NCBI GenBank assembly: GCA_973895155.1
Contig: OZ316897.1
Span: 7,316,001 to 7,380,000 of the forward strand
Source of the DNA: Marsupella aquatica
Lineage: Eukaryota > Marchantiophyta
Length of the DNA stretch: 64,000 bases
Reading direction: 5' to 3'
Within the stretch, counting starts at the first letter, position 1; the number at the start of each line of letters is the position of its first letter. Under the pieces are notes generated by a model. That model was not told the DNA's origin. It saw only the letters and a list, made by a program, of their open reading frames with translations, and ran no database searches. Below, piece by piece: positions 30,832 through 43,236 of the stretch. The translations under genes were made by a program, and so were the position numbers.

Positions 30832-33052
30832 ATGCCTAACAGTACTGACATGGGAGACTCAAGTATGTCCCCCAACACTATGGACATGGATACCATGTCT
30901 AGAATGTTGTTAACTTTGATGCAGAGTATGAAACAAACCGATACAGCAGAAAATCAAAAGAGAGAGCAAGCACATTGTGCAACAAGGTGCTTGAGGAAGG
31001 TTCTTGAGAAGAATGGGCAATTTGATGGTCGTAATGTAACTCGTTACATGAAGACCTATTGGCAAGAGGCTACTATTGAGCAACTTTCAGAAGAGGTTGC
31101 AATTCGTCAATTTACAACATTGGTGGAGCCAGAATTAAAAGGGATCGTTGATGCCATAGTTCTTGAGGCATCAAAAGACAAGACATGGAGGTGTTTTGAG
31201 AAATGCATGAAGGAGGAATTCCAATTGGAGGATGCTGATCGAATTACACAAGTGACATTTTGTGATTGGGTCCATGAGAGGAACAAGAAATTGGGGCCAC
31301 AAGAACTATTGCGAGAGTTCAACAAGAAGTTCAATCAACTTCATCCGGATGCAGAGGTGTACTCTATTTCTTAGAGCTGCAGATGAGAAACTAAGGGATG
31401 AGTTGGAGAATGCTTTGGATCTAATTGATCCAGATCGTACTGACTCTTCTACAAATTGGGAGAACATTGAGAAGGCAGTGATGAAGGTAAGTCATCGACA
31501 TAGAAAAAGAGACTTGGATCAAGAGGCTATCAGTGGAGTTCCAAGTCAAACCAAAACATCAATCACTACAAGGATGGATAATACTACTAGTGGGGGTGAG
31601 AAGAAGGAGATCAAGTCCACAGCACAAGAAGGCAAAGGAGGAGCAGTTGAAGAGCTTGCTGATTTGATGAGGAACTTGACCATTCTTACAACCCAAGTTC
31701 TAAACCAGACGCAAGCAACCAAGACTACAACAACAACAAATCGCACATGGAATTGCATGTGGTGTGACAGCAAGGAGCATAGAAGAAATGATTGCACTGA
31801 ACTTTCTGCAACACTTCGAAATCGACTTGTGAAGTTTGTTGGTGAGCAAGGACAAAAGAAGCTTGCATACTACAACACTGAGGAACTTATACCACTCAAC
31901 AATAATCGTGGAGGGATGAGAGCCTTAGTGGAGAAAAAGTTGGCAACAGAAGGAGTAGACACAGCAGCAACTGTAATCGAGCCTAACGTTTTTGCTGCAA
32001 CAAGTTGTTTTTCAAAAAAGGTACTTGATGAGACAGGAAAGAAAAAGCTTGTTGACTACATTCATCAACAAACTGGATGGGATGCTCCTGTGTTAATAGA
32101 CCCAATTACTGCAGAAGTTGGAGCTACATGGGAAGCAAGAGTGGAGGACAAGCGCAAAACTCCTTCAAGTGATGAGCCAAGAGGAAAGATGCCAAGAAGA
32201 GAAACTTCAGATTCACCAATGGAGGAAGAGAAGAAGAATGAGAAGTCAACCAAAAAGGGACCTGGGTGGATACTAGGCCGTGATGTGGAACAAACAATTG
32301 AACCAGAGAGAATTGCTGATAAGTTTTGGAAGCAAGAAGCCCGTGGTTTTACAAATGAGGAGTTCTTTGGGAGTTTGAGGAAAGACATACAAGAAGCAAT
32401 TCTTACAAGATCAAAGAAGAAACGTTTTTACAAAGAGGGTCCTCATGCTCTAGCTGGAGAGATGGAGGATTCAGACAATGAAGGAGAAACTAAGAGCGTG
32501 AGCATTTGTGCAGTACAAGTTGAAGACAACAAAGTTGAGGTAGATTCCTATCATGCTAAATCTATAAAAGAAATGGAGTCATATTGGGCAAGAGCTTGTG
32601 ATGAAGTTGAGGTGGAGCTGATTGGAGTCAAAGGTCCTATCAAGGCACTTATTGATTCAGGATCAGAGATGAATCTAATGTCAAGGGAGCTCTACAACCA
32701 AGGAAGGTGGAAGGTGGATCGAGACATCCAATGGAAGGTGAAATCAGTGAATGCAAATCACAATTCTTTGTGGGGAGCTTGTCCTGATGTGAAGCTTAAG
32801 GTAGGAAATGTGCTTGAAGACATCAATGTCTTTGTTCATGATTCCTTACCTTATCCACTTCTTCCAGGACAACCTTTCATTACAGAATGGAGACTAGAGA
32901 CTAAGGTTCTTGATGATGGCACTCATATGGCCAAAGTTAAGAGTAAGGATAATCTTCGTGTTATCCAATTTCCAACAGTTCGCCCGGATCATGTGAGAAA
33001 TAGGAAGGAGCTAAGAGCAAGTGAAGAGATGAAGGACCAAGAAAATTTCTGA
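30832..33052 (+). pseudogene. gypsy-1 gag and protease
   Basis: The ATG at 30832 (MPNSTDMGDSSMSP) starts gag. GQFDGRNVTRYMKTYWQEAT and KCMKEEFQLEDADRITQVTF form the capsid-like part. A frame change near 31340 leads to QRCTLFLRAADEKLRDELE, then a zinc knuckle CMWCDSKEHRRNDC (31754-31795). A later acidic region has GPGWILGRDVEQTIEPERI. The retroviral-type aspartic protease follows: IKALIDSGSEMNLMSRELY (about 32641-32697) and YPLLPGQPFITEWRLETKV. Gag packages RNA and the protease matures the polyprotein. gypsy-3 keeps capsid and QRSTLFLRA in a single frame, so the gypsy-1 frame change is decay and not programmed recoding. Confidence 0.85.
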
Positions 33053-33066
33053 TTGGCATCCCGTTA

Positions 33067-36000
33067 ATGAGGGTGAGCAGGCAGGATGCCAATGTGAGTG
33101 ACTCACCAAACATAAGATTTTCCTCGTCTTCGTTTGTAGCTATAGGGAGAGATAGAGAGGTTTCATATATGCAAGTTAGAGAGGCATCAAGAAAATTGAA
33201 AAAGAGAATTGAAAGAAGTAAGGCTATGTTAGTTAGTCAAGGTGTTATGGATTTAAGTGATAACATGAGGGTGTGCTAGATGAACAAGGTTGTTGTCTCA
33301 CTTTGCAGCAAGTTATAGTAGATTTGAATGATGGAAAGGGTGAGATAGAAGTAGGCCCATTGCTATATCAGCATATAGAAGAGTTGGTTGAGGTGAACAC
33401 AAAGTACAAGACAATAGATAAGAAGGTTAGACCAGCAGCCACACCTCTACCAGCTAATGCAAGAGATATTTTAAGAAGTGCTAGCAAGGAGCCTAGTTTG
33501 AGAGATAAAAGAAAAATTGGACATACATTCACAGAAGATACTTTGAACCAATTGCAAATTGGTGATGATGGACTACTTACCATGATCGAGAAGGAGGCAT
33601 TCAAAAAGATGATCAAAGAGCATGGGAGGGCATTTTCCTTTTCTATGGAGGAGATAGGATGTGTGGATCCACAGAAGGTAACACCAATGGTTATTTTTAC
33701 AGTTCCACACATACCATGGGATTTGAAGCCAATTTCAGTTCCAAGAGCACTAACACCAAAGTTGATAGCATTGTTGAAAGAGAAGTTAGATGCTAAGATA
33801 CTTGAGAGATCAGATGCACCATACTCCAATCGGTGGTTCACAGTGCAGAAGAAGAATGGGAAGCTACGTTTCATTCAAGACATGCAGCCACCAAACAAAG
33901 TAACAATTCGGAATGTTGGAGTTGGACCTATGGTAGACGAGTATGCTGAAGACTTTGCTGGGAGGGCCATCTATTCCATTGGAGACTTGTACTCAGGGTA
34001 TGATCAATTCCAACTTTCTCAAAGTAGTAGGGATATCACCACCATGAGAACTCCACTTGGACTTTTGCGTATGTGCACCTTGCCACAAGGTGCTACTAAT
34101 TCTGTCGCACATATGCAAAATGCTATGAACAAGATTTTGGAGTCTTTCATTCCACAGAAATCTAGACCATTCCTTGATGATATGCCAATCAAAGGATGTT
34201 TGGAAGAACTCAAGGATGAGACACTTCGAAAGGATGGGATACGTCAATTTGTTTGGGAACACATGAAGGATGTAGGGGCTATACTAAAGAAGTTGATTGA
34301 GGTAGGAGTTACACTCTCAGGGGAAAAATCAGCATTTGGCTTGAGAGAAGTCAAAGTGGTTGGGCAGATGTGTGGGCCCTATGGAAGAAAGCCAAGTAAG
34401 GAGAAGGTGGAATCAATCAGCCAAATGGAGGATTGTCAAACAACTTTAGAGGTACGAAGGTTTCTAGGAGGTTGTATCTTCTACAGAATATGGATACCAC
34501 ATTTTTCACATGTTTCACATCCATTATATGGCTTGCTTAAGAAGAATGTAAGATTTATATGGAAAAGTGAACATGTAGAAGCAATGCAACACTTGAAAGA
34601 AGCTTTGTTAAGTCCACCTGTGCTTCGCCCATTGAAGTATGATGGTGTACATCCAATAGTTCTTACAATAGATGCGAGTCCATATGGAGCAGGATGGGCA
34701 TTGGGACAAGATGATGATGATGGGCATAGAACAGCTGCTCGTTTTGGAGCAAAGATCTTTAACGAAAGACAACAGAAGTATCCGCAGATAAAGAGAGAGC
34801 TTTGGGGAGTAAAACTAGCACTTAGGCAAGAGAGAGATTACTTGATAGGAGCTAACATGATTCTAGAAACTGATTGCTTACCCTTACTTGGGATGATTAT
34901 AAACTGTGATACTCCCGACATTGCTATGCTTAGGTGGATAGCTTTTATCCAAATGTTTAATCCAGAACTGAAGCACATAACTGGAAAAGATAATCCAGTG
35001 GCTGATATGTTGTCAAGAGCTAGATATAAATCAGGCAAGCATAGTATTGAGTGTTCACATGGTGAGATTGAGGAACAAATTAAGGAGTTGTTATTCTATG
35101 AAGATCTATATTCAGGAGAGTTGCTAGTTATAGGACGTTATTTGAGTACATTGGAGAGAGACACTAGATGGAGTGATGAAGAATTCAGCAAGATTCGAAA
35201 GAAGGCTTACAAGTTCTTGGTTCGAGATGGATACTTATGGAGGCGTCCAAAGGCAAGGAGTCAAGTACCTCTGAGAGTGCTTGATACTGAGGGAGAGAAA
35301 GTTCAAGTATTACAAGAGGCACATGATCTTGAAGCAGCAGGGCAACGTGGAGTTCAGGCTACATATGAAAAGTTAAGAAGATTCTACTGGTGGGCTGGAA
35401 TGTATGTGGATGTTCGAGAATATGTTGGATCTTGTGAGATTTGCCAATACTACTCAAAGATTCAACATAGAGATGGCTTGAACCCGACACATCCTCTATC
35501 TTTACATTTTCAATGGGGTATAGATATCGTTCATATGCCACCAGGGATTAGAGGTGCAAAATATTTAGTGTTAGCTAGAGAAGACTTGTCTTCGTATGTG
35601 GAAGGGAGGGTATTATCTTCTAACAAGACTGAAGCCATATGCAGGTTTGTGTTAGAAGATATCATTGCTAGACATGGATGTTTTAGGCGCATGAGAGCTG
35701 ACCGTGGAGAGTTAGATAGCAAAGAGGCAAAGGCATTCTTCAAGAAATTTCATATCCGCTTAAAGCTAACTACATCTTACAATCCAGAAGCAAACGGCAA
35801 GAGTGAGAGAGGTCATCTACCAATTGTGCATGCCTTAGTCAAATCATGCAAGGGAAAGGCATCAAGATGGCCAGACTTACTACCTTTAGCTCTATTAGCA
35901 GATACAATGACTTGTAGTTTGGTGACAGGATATGCACCGGCAGAATTAGTGAGTGGGCATCTACCTTTAATGCCATTAGAGGAGAATGTTTTTAGTTGGA

Positions 36001-36433
36001 GGACAGTTGACTGGGAAGATCAGATATCACATGAAGAGCTACTTGCAAGGAGGATGGAACATTTCCAAACAACTCCAGAAAAGATTGACATTGCAATGGA
36101 GAAAGTGAAGCAAGCACGAGAGAAGAATAAGGTCAGATTTGATAAGACTCATCGATTGAGACCTATTCAAATCAAAGAAGGAGATTGGGTTTAGGGTTTA
36201 TTGCAGAAGGAGGGTTGGAGCAACAACATTCGACAAAAGCTAAGTTTATGAGAAGATGGAGAGGGCCATTTGTGGTTATTACTATTCACCCAAATGCAAC
36301 ATACACAGTTCAAGAGTTAGATGGAGCAATTCATCAAGTTCCTTATGCAGGCAAGAGGGTTAAGCTTTTCAAACAACGTTTGAAATTTCATTTACAAGAT
36401 GTGTATGATTTGAGTGATGTAGAGGACTTTTGA
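33067..36433 (+). pseudogene. gypsy-1 reverse transcriptase, RNase H and integrase
   Basis: The main frame (33273-36194, 973 codons) holds RT with RWFTVQKKNGKLRFIQDMQP, YSIGDLYSGYDQFQLSQ, PLGLLRMCTLPQGATNS and the catalytic FLDDMPIKGC near 34170. RNase H has VLTIDASPYGAGWALGQ and ILETDCLPLLGM. Integrase has a zinc region ending SCEICQYY (the second His is replaced: GQRG), the core WGIDIVHMPPG, MRADRGELD and NPEANGKSERGHLPIV (D, D, E triad). Frame breaks near 33275 and 36190 separate the N-terminal linker and the C-terminus (RRWRGPFVVITIHPNATYTV). No chromodomain is seen. The enzyme copies element RNA and inserts it. Only these breaks mar it. Confidence 0.9.
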
Positions 36434-36490
36434 AGCTGGGTCATAAGGTTGGTGCAGACCGGAGGCTGCACAGGTTTAGTGGGGGTGATA

Positions 36491-37074
36491 TATCGTGGGG
36501 ATTCCTTTTAGAAGGCTAGAATCCATATTGTGTTATTTGAGTTTATGTGAAGAGGGTTTTACTTAAAAGCTTCATAGTAGTACTATTAGAGCATATATGT
36601 TACATTCTATATGTAGTGTGTACATTCTACAATGGTACATAGTAGTTCCACCATTTACGCATAGTAGTTTTACAAACTAGATGCATAGTAGTTGCACCAA
36701 TTACGCATAGTAGTTTCACCAACTACGCATAGTAGTTTCACCAATTACGCATAGTAGTTTCACCAACTACGCATAGTAGTTGCACCAATTACGCATAGTA
36801 GTTGCACCAACTACGCATAGTAGTTGCACCAATTACGCGTAATAATTCCACCAACTACGCATAGTAGTTCCACCAACTATGAATAGTACTAGCACACTTA
36901 TAGGTGCTTGATGCTTGCCACTTGGCTTCCATCCAAGGGTCAAGGCATCGATCCATGCCCTCTTGGAAAACACAAAGGGGCACTATAAATAAAGTGAAGA
37001 GGAGCACACTCTCCTCATTCGTATTGCTTGATCTATCGTGTTGGACTTGCAACACTGTAAGGAACTCTTCCCTT
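36491..37074 (+). repeat. gypsy-1 3' LTR (truncated)
   Basis: It begins TATCGTGGGG (TG changed to TA) after a purine-rich tract. It carries about 11 minisatellite units and a TATA box at 36984-36991. It ends abruptly where gypsy-2 LTR sequence starts (CCGCAAGGACTTC at 37077). Confidence 0.85.
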
Positions 37075-38234
37075 TTCCGCAAGGACTTCTAAGCACTTTT
37101 GGTACCGAGAGATATGTGTGATCTACTCTAGATAATGGCAATAACACTAGAGTAGTCGGGGCCAGTCCCACACTCCACAAATCTCTCATCCAAGTGATAA
37201 TCTTCTCTACTTGCTTCTATCAACTCTCGGCTATGATCTCTCTTCTATTACACTATTATGAACACACTCACATCCCCATCTGTGCATCTATATAGTATTA
37301 ATGGATCCGACGACGCGATAATTGCAGTGTATCCTTCTTCCTCAAACTTCTGTGTAAGAACCTGCCTAATATCTACCTTCCTCTTTACTATCAACTTAAT
37401 GCTCACCGTAGAATGCAAATTCAGAATCCGTGGACTCTCATTCAAATCAATATTGACATTCATACTTCCTATTATGCTTACTAACTAAGAGAGGTTCAAC
37501 GGCAGAGCCGTCCCTACTTGATCACAGGTTCATGGATATTATATCTATGGTATTGGCGGCATAGCCGACCTTGCCAGATTCAAAGCTCCATCTTCAAGGT
37601 ACTCGAGTGGTGGTAGTGCCTTCCATGACCAAGAATCAAGAAACTTAGAACCCTTCCACCATAGAAACCGATGGCATAGCCATTCCGTTAGTCCTAGAAC
37701 CAATGTTCAAGCATTCCTCCAATGCAAATGCACATAATATGCGCTCTATGCACTCTCTATCCTCACACTCATACACTTGAAATGCTGGAAAATTGACTCC
37801 CCTGGAAGGGCGAGCCTCCCTCTTATTATAGTTGGAGCCAGGCCACGCTGGTCCCTTTACAAGAGTATCCTAGAAGATACTAGAATTAACTCAAACTTAT
37901 TAGAATTTATTAGAACTTACTTTTTACCAGGTAAATTCTAGAACTCATTTTTTTACCATGGTAAATTCTAGAAGTTACCAGAATTTACCTTTTTATTATG
38001 GTAAATACTAGAAATTACTATTTACTAAGGTAGATTTTAGAAGTTACTAGAATTTATCTTTTTACTATGGTAAATTCAGAAGTGACTATTTACTATGGTA
38101 AATCTTGAAAATTACCATGATTTATAATTTTACTTGGTAAAACCCAAAATCTCTTTTTTACCACAAAAATCTCTACTTTTATATTTTCACACAAAACCAA
38201 ACTATTCTCCATATAATCTAATTCCCTTATGACA
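37075..38234 (-). repeat. gypsy-2 3' LTR
   Basis: It is nearly identical to 43378-44531 over its length. It contains an AT-rich array (37905-38110) of palindromic TACCATGGTA / TTACTATGGTAAATTCTAGAA words spaced about 35-70 bp. Confidence 0.9.
37248..37463 (-). CDS. LTR-encoded leader ORF, 3' copy (gypsy-2)
   Basis: An ATG at 37463 opens 71 codons (MNVNIDLNESPRILNLHSTV, then KLIVKRKVDIRQVLTQKF). The copy in the 5' LTR differs at one visible residue (R to Q after SP). It is sense to the element and related to the leader ORF of gypsy-1 at 30129. An adjacent G|GTGAGT-type donor downstream hints that it may be spliced. Function unknown. Confidence 0.45.
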   Translation of the reverse strand: MNVNIDLNESPRILNLHSTVSIKLIVKRKVDIRQVLTQKFEEEGYTAIIASSDPLILYRCTDGDVSVFIIV

Positions 38235-39368
38235 TTCACCCCCATTGTGCAGCCTCCGGTCTGCACCAACCTTCATTTTCCCATCGTCTTCCAAGTTATT
38301 GTCTAGCGCCTCATTTCCTCCAAACCCACTCTTTTGTTTGAAAAGCTTGACTCGTTGCCCTGCATAAGGTGTACAATGCTCTGTTCCATCCAACTCTTGA
38401 ATGCTGTAAGTCGCATTGTCATGAACCTTAGTCACCACATAAGGTCCTCCCCACCTTCTTGCAAACTTCTTAAGTGCTGAATGTTGATTATCCAAACTGT
38501 TGTCTGAAATCAACACCCAATCACCTTTGTGGATGAGAATTGGTCGGAGTCGATGGGTTTTATCAAAGCGAATCTTGTTCTTCAAGCGCGCCTCTGTCAC
38601 CCTCTCCCTTGCAAGCTTTATCATTTTTGGTTTAAGACTGAAGTGCTTAATCCTTCTTGCAATCAATTCTTCAGTTGAGACCAGATCTCTCCACTCTATG
38701 GTGCGCCAGCTACAGACATCTTCCTCAATTGGCATGAGTGGTAGATGCCTTGAAACTAGCTCGACTGGTGGAAATCCAGTGACCAAACTACAAGTCATTC
38801 TATCAGCCATGAGTGCCAAAGGTAGCAAATCAGGCCATAGTGAAGGCTTACCATGACACGCTTTCACTGATGCATTGACAATAGGTGGATCTCCTCTTTC
38901 ATTTTTGTCATTTGCCTTTGGATTGTAAGCTCTGGTTAGCTTGAGGCAAATATGAAATTTCTGGAAGAACTCTCTTGCCTCATCGGAATCTAACTCTCCA
39001 CGATTTGCTCGTATTTGGGAGAAGCAGTCATGTCTAGAAATGATATCCTCCAAGATGAATCGACAAACTTGTGAAGTTGTGTTTGATGTCAGTGCTCTTC
39101 CCTCCACATATGACGACAAGTCTTCCCTAGCTAGAACTAGGAACTTGGCTCCATGAACTCCCAATGGCATATGAACCAGATCAAGCACCCATTGAAAGTG
39201 AAGTGCTAATGGACGAGTTGGCCTTAACCCATCACGATGCCGAATTTTGAAGTAGACTTGACGAATTTCACAAGTCTCTACATACCTTCGCACATCCGTA
39301 TAGACTCCGGGCCACCAATATAATCCTCTGACCCTGTCATATGTGGGCTTGAACTCCTCGATGGCCAT
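38235..39368 (-). pseudogene. gypsy-2 integrase and C-terminal region
   Basis: The frame from 39368 reads the zinc-binding end (GLYWWPGVYTDVRRYVETCE), core FQWVLDLVHMPLGVHGAKF, SRHDCFSQIRANRGELD, and NPKANDKNERGDPPIVN. Compared with gypsy-1, the first catalytic Asp is kept (VLDLVH) and the second (RADRGELD) is Asn in gypsy-2 (RANRGELD). The Glu is kept. The C-terminus has KGDWVLISDN and RRWGGPYVVTKVHDNATYSI, with no chromodomain. Loss of the second Asp predicts an inactive integrase. Confidence 0.85.
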
Positions 39369-41678
39369 CTATCTCCTTATCATGACATTCTTGTAGAATC
39401 ATGATCTTGGTGTCTTCATCTCCCACCACTCTCATCAGTATCTGGTTTGACTTCTTCGCTCAGCGCCATAAGTACCCATCTTGTAGAAGAAAACCATAAG
39501 ACTTCTTCATAATCTTTTCAAATTCTTCTTTGCTCCATTCTGGATCTTTCTCTAATGTATTAAGATACCTTCCTATAGTGAGAAGCTCATCAGAGTATAA
39601 CTCCTCTCTAAAAGTTGGCATCTCTGATACCTCATTTGCTTCTACTCTGCATTCCTCATGCTCATCATATCGAGCTCTAGATAGCATATCGGCTACTGGA
39701 TTGTTCTTTCCTACTATATGCTTCAGTTTTGGATTAATCATTCTGATGAATGCTATCCATCGTAGCATTGCTATATCAGGGGTATCACAATTTGCAATCA
39801 TCCCTAATAATGGCAAGCAATCCGTCTCAAGAACTACATACGCATCAATCAAGCTATCTTTCTCTTGTTTTAATGCAATTTTTGCACCCACAACTCACGC
39901 TTGACTTGAGGGTACCTTCTTTGCCACTTGGTGAAGATCTTTGCTCCAAATCTCGATGCATATCTGTTGCCTTCCTTATCATCTTGTCCAAGCGCCCATC
40001 CTGTAGCATAAGGACTTGAATCCACCGTGATGATTATCGGCTGCCCATTGGTGTTTAACAGACGCAGGACTGGTGACTTCTATAGTGCTTCCTTTAATCT
40101 GCTCATTGCAGTTGTATGGTCTATTGTCCATACAAACTTGGTCCTCTTTCTCAAGAGTTGATATAGGGGTTCTGCAATATGAGCAAAGTGCAGAATCCAA
40201 ATACGATAGAAGACACATCCTCCGAGAAATCTCCTTACTTCTTGCACTGTGGTGCAATCTCTCATCTTGTTGATTGCATCCACCTTATCGTTGTTTGATT
40301 TGCGGCCATATTTTCCACACATATATCCTACGACCAATATCTCCTTAAGTCCAAAGGTAGACTTCTCACCAGAAAGAGTTACTCCTGCTTCTATCAACCG
40401 ATGTAGAATGGCTTCCACATCTTGCATATGCTCCCAAATGAACTGCCTCATTCCGTCCTTCCTCAATGTCTCATCTTTTTTACCTTTCGCACATCCCTTG
40501 ATTGGTATGTCATCAAGAAATGGACGAGTTTTCTTTGGAATAAATAATTGCAAAATACGATTCATAGCATTTTGCATATGTGCCACTGAGTTTGTTGCTC
40601 CTTGTGGAAGGGTACACATCTTCAATAACCCAAGTGGAGTTGTCATTGTAGTGATGTCTCGGCTTCCTTCTGCAAGCTGAAATTGATCATATCCTGAGTA
40701 GAGATCTCCAATTGAATAGACGGCCCTTCTTGCAAACCCCTTCGCAAATTCATCCACAATTGGACCAGTTTCTACATTGCGAATGGTAACTCTATTTGGT
40801 GGGTGCATATCCTGTATGAACCTTAGCTTCCCATTCTTCTTTCGAATTGTAAACCACCGATTGGAGTATGGTGCCTCTGACCTCTCCAAAATCTTGGCTC
40901 TTAGCTTTTCTTTTAGTAGTTCCACTAGTTGCGGTAGCAAAGCCTTAGGAATCGGAATAGGTTTCAAGTCCCATGGTATATGCGGAACTATGAAAATCAC
41001 CATTGGTGCTATCTTGCGTGGATTAGCACACCCAATCTCCTCAATATTGAAGGCAAAAGCCTTCCTATTTCTAGCAATCATCTCTTTGAAGGCATCTTGC
41101 TCAACCATGGTAAGCAAGCCATCTCCTCCAATCTTGATTTGCTCCAATGTCTCCTTTGTGAAGACATGGCCTATTCTCTTGGAATCTCTCAATCTTGGCT
41201 CTTCTTGTGCTCTTTGTAGCAATTCTCCTGCTTCCAAAGGAAATGGAACCGCGGCTGGTCGAACCTTTCTATCCACTGTTTTGTACTTTGTGTTGACGTT
41301 CACTGCTTCATAGACTAGATGAGATACTAGTTCATGAAGTTCTCTCCCAATCTCAATTTCTGATTCGCCTTGCTCAATTGACAAAATCACTTGCTCCACA
41401 GACTTGCCTTCTCCTTGTTCTTGTAGTATACCAAGAATTGTCTCGCCTTCTTCAATTTCCTTTGCTGCTTGCATCATACCTTCTCTTCTCCTCAATCTTT
41501 TTTGTAGTTTTCTAGTTGCTTCCTTTGTATGTAAGGAGACAACCTTATCTGTCCCTATGCCAACACATGAGGATGTGAAATACTTCTCAATACTGACTTC
41601 TTCAGCTTGTGGTGGGGTTATCCTCTTGGCGCCTTGATCTCCCACCTTTGTTGTCGGGACGCCTAGTGGAAACCCCAA
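39369..41678 (-). pseudogene. gypsy-2 reverse transcriptase and RNase H
   Basis: From 41678 the frame holds the RT linker VNTKYKTVDRKVRPAAVPF, RWFTIRKKNGKLRFIQDMHP, YSIGDLYSGYDQFQLAE, CTLPQGATNSVAHMQNAMN, and FLDDIPIKGC near 40520-40491. A frame change near 40080 leads into RNase H. The later part (39891-39460) has VLETDCLPLLGMIANCDTPD and NPVADMLSRARYD. The join between RT and RNase H (39892-40080) is broken by at least two shifts. Confidence 0.85.
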
Positions 41679-42690
41679 GTATTTTTCTTCTTTGGAGCCC
41701 TAAGCTCCCGCCTATTTCTCTCGTTTCCTGGCCAAACAGTCAGAAATTGGATGATTCTCATACCATTGTGGCTCTTCACCTTTGCCACATGTGTGCCATC
41801 ATCCAACACCTTAGTCTCCATTCTCAGTTGTGTGATGAATGGCTGCCCTAAAATGATTGGATATGATAGACTATCATGGACAAAAATATTAATAGGCTCA
41901 ATTACGTTATCTTCACATCTGGGCAAGCACCCCATAATGCATTTTTGGTGGCATTGACAAAATTCACCTTCCACTGGATGTTGCAGTCCACAACCCACTG
42001 CCCGTCTTCGTACAATTTCTTTGACATCAGATTCACTTCCGATCCTGTGTCAATTAATGCACGGACTGGTCCCTCAATCCCCTCCATCTCAATTTCACAT
42101 TCATTGCACCCTCGGGCCCAATATGATTCTTGTGTCTCCTCAACCTTGGACGCCAAAGACCCACTTCTTTCTTCACCTGTAGCTTCATAGACTGCAACGG
42201 TTTTCTCAACTTGCTCCAAATCATCTTCATGGTCCACCTCTAGTTGATAACTTTCTCCGATATCACTTTCATCCTCTTGCGAAAGCTGAAGTGTGTGTGG
42301 ACCTTCCTTGTACAATCTCTTTTTCTTTGCTTTGGACAATATGATGTCCTCCACATCTCTTCTCAGACTGCCAAAGAATTCCTCATTAGAAAAACCCTTC
42401 ACTTCTTGTCTCCAAAACTTGTTGGCAACTTCTTGCGGATCAAGTTCCATCTCCACCTCTCGGCTCAATATCCATCCTGGTCCATTTCTGCTTGCCGACA
42501 GTGGTTTGTCAGAATCCTTTGAACTTGCCACAGTACTTGGATTGGGATCGTGATTCATTGGATCTTTCTCTTCAAATTGTACTTCCTTTCTTCTAAGCGG
42601 TCTCTTGACGGCTTCCACTCGTTGTTGTTTCTCCCTGGATTGAACTTCCTCTTGTGACTGCGAATCACTCTTCCTCTTTTTGTCAACCAT
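41663..42690 (-). pseudogene. gypsy-2 gag-pol linker and aspartic protease
   Basis: From 42690 the frame has NGPGWILSREVEMELDPQEV, FSNEEFFGSLRRDVEDIIL and the protease site GPVRALIDTGSEVNLMSKKL (near 42065-42010). A frame change near 41930 continues into YPIILGQPFITQLRMETKVL. It aligns throughout with gypsy-1 32200-33000. Confidence 0.85.
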
Positions 42691-42759
42691 GGCTTCCCAT
42701 GCAGCTCCAACTTCTGCTGTGATTGAAGTTATGAGTACGGGTGTATCATAGCCACTCTT

Positions 42760-43208
42760 TTACCGCAAATGCTCCGCCAATCTTCTCTTCTCAACTTCAC
42801 CTAGCTTCTTCTCGCATATTGTCTCACTTTGAGCATTGTAGACATTGGGTTTGAACGCAGCAGTAACCATTGCTGACTCCCTTTCTCTCAAATGCTTCTC
42901 CACCAAAGCTTTCATTCCTCCTTTGTTGTTGTTCAATGGCACAGGTTCACCAGTATCATAGAAAACAATCTTCTTTATGCCTGGTTCATCAACAAACTTG
43001 ATCATTTGCTTATGGAGTGCCATAGACAGCTCTGTGCATTCTTGCTTGGTATGATCTTTGCTATCACACCACATACATGAATAGATTCTACTCTTGCTAG
43101 AGCTTCCTCTTTCATGAACATCCTCTTGAATCACTTGTTGTCCAAGCACTTTAGTGGTCAGGATTTTTAATCCTTCCATCAACTTGGATAACTCGTCCAC
43201 CGCATTCT
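42760..43208 (-). pseudogene. gypsy-2 gag C-terminal remnant with zinc knuckle
   Basis: It starts abruptly at MDELSKLMEGLKILTTKVLG, equivalent to the middle of gypsy-1 gag (ELADLMRNLTILTTQVLNQ). The zinc knuckle CMWCDSKDHTKQEC is intact (about 43077-43036). The capsid part of gag is absent; telomeric repeats sit at the break. Confidence 0.85.
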
Positions 43209-43236
43209 CCTAAACCCTAAACCCTAAACCCTAAAC
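43209..43236. repeat. Interstitial telomere-type repeat (CCCTAAA) about 4 units
   Basis: CCTAAACCCTAAACCCTAAA and a further unit lie exactly at the junction where gypsy-2 gag is truncated. This is the plant telomere heptamer (TTTAGGG on minus). Confidence 0.9.

Larger units (their letters stand above)
29103..37074 (+). mobile_element. gypsy-1: near full-length Ty3 LTR retrotransposon
   Basis: A 5' LTR starts at 29103 (TGTCGTGGGGATTCC) and a 3' LTR at 36491 (TATCGTGGGG), with gag, protease, RT, RNase H and integrase between them in Ty3 order. The LTRs differ mainly by the number of 22-bp repeat units. The 3' LTR is cut off at about 37074, where gypsy-2 sequence begins. Coding frames are interrupted at least four times, so it is not autonomous. 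PPT GTGGGGGTGA lies at 36480-36489. Confidence 0.9.

Noticed and set aside
31262-31374. Overlap of the two gypsy-1 gag frames as programmed ribosomal frameshifting
   Set aside because: gypsy-3 keeps the corresponding residues in one frame and shifts elsewhere, so this is ordinary decay.
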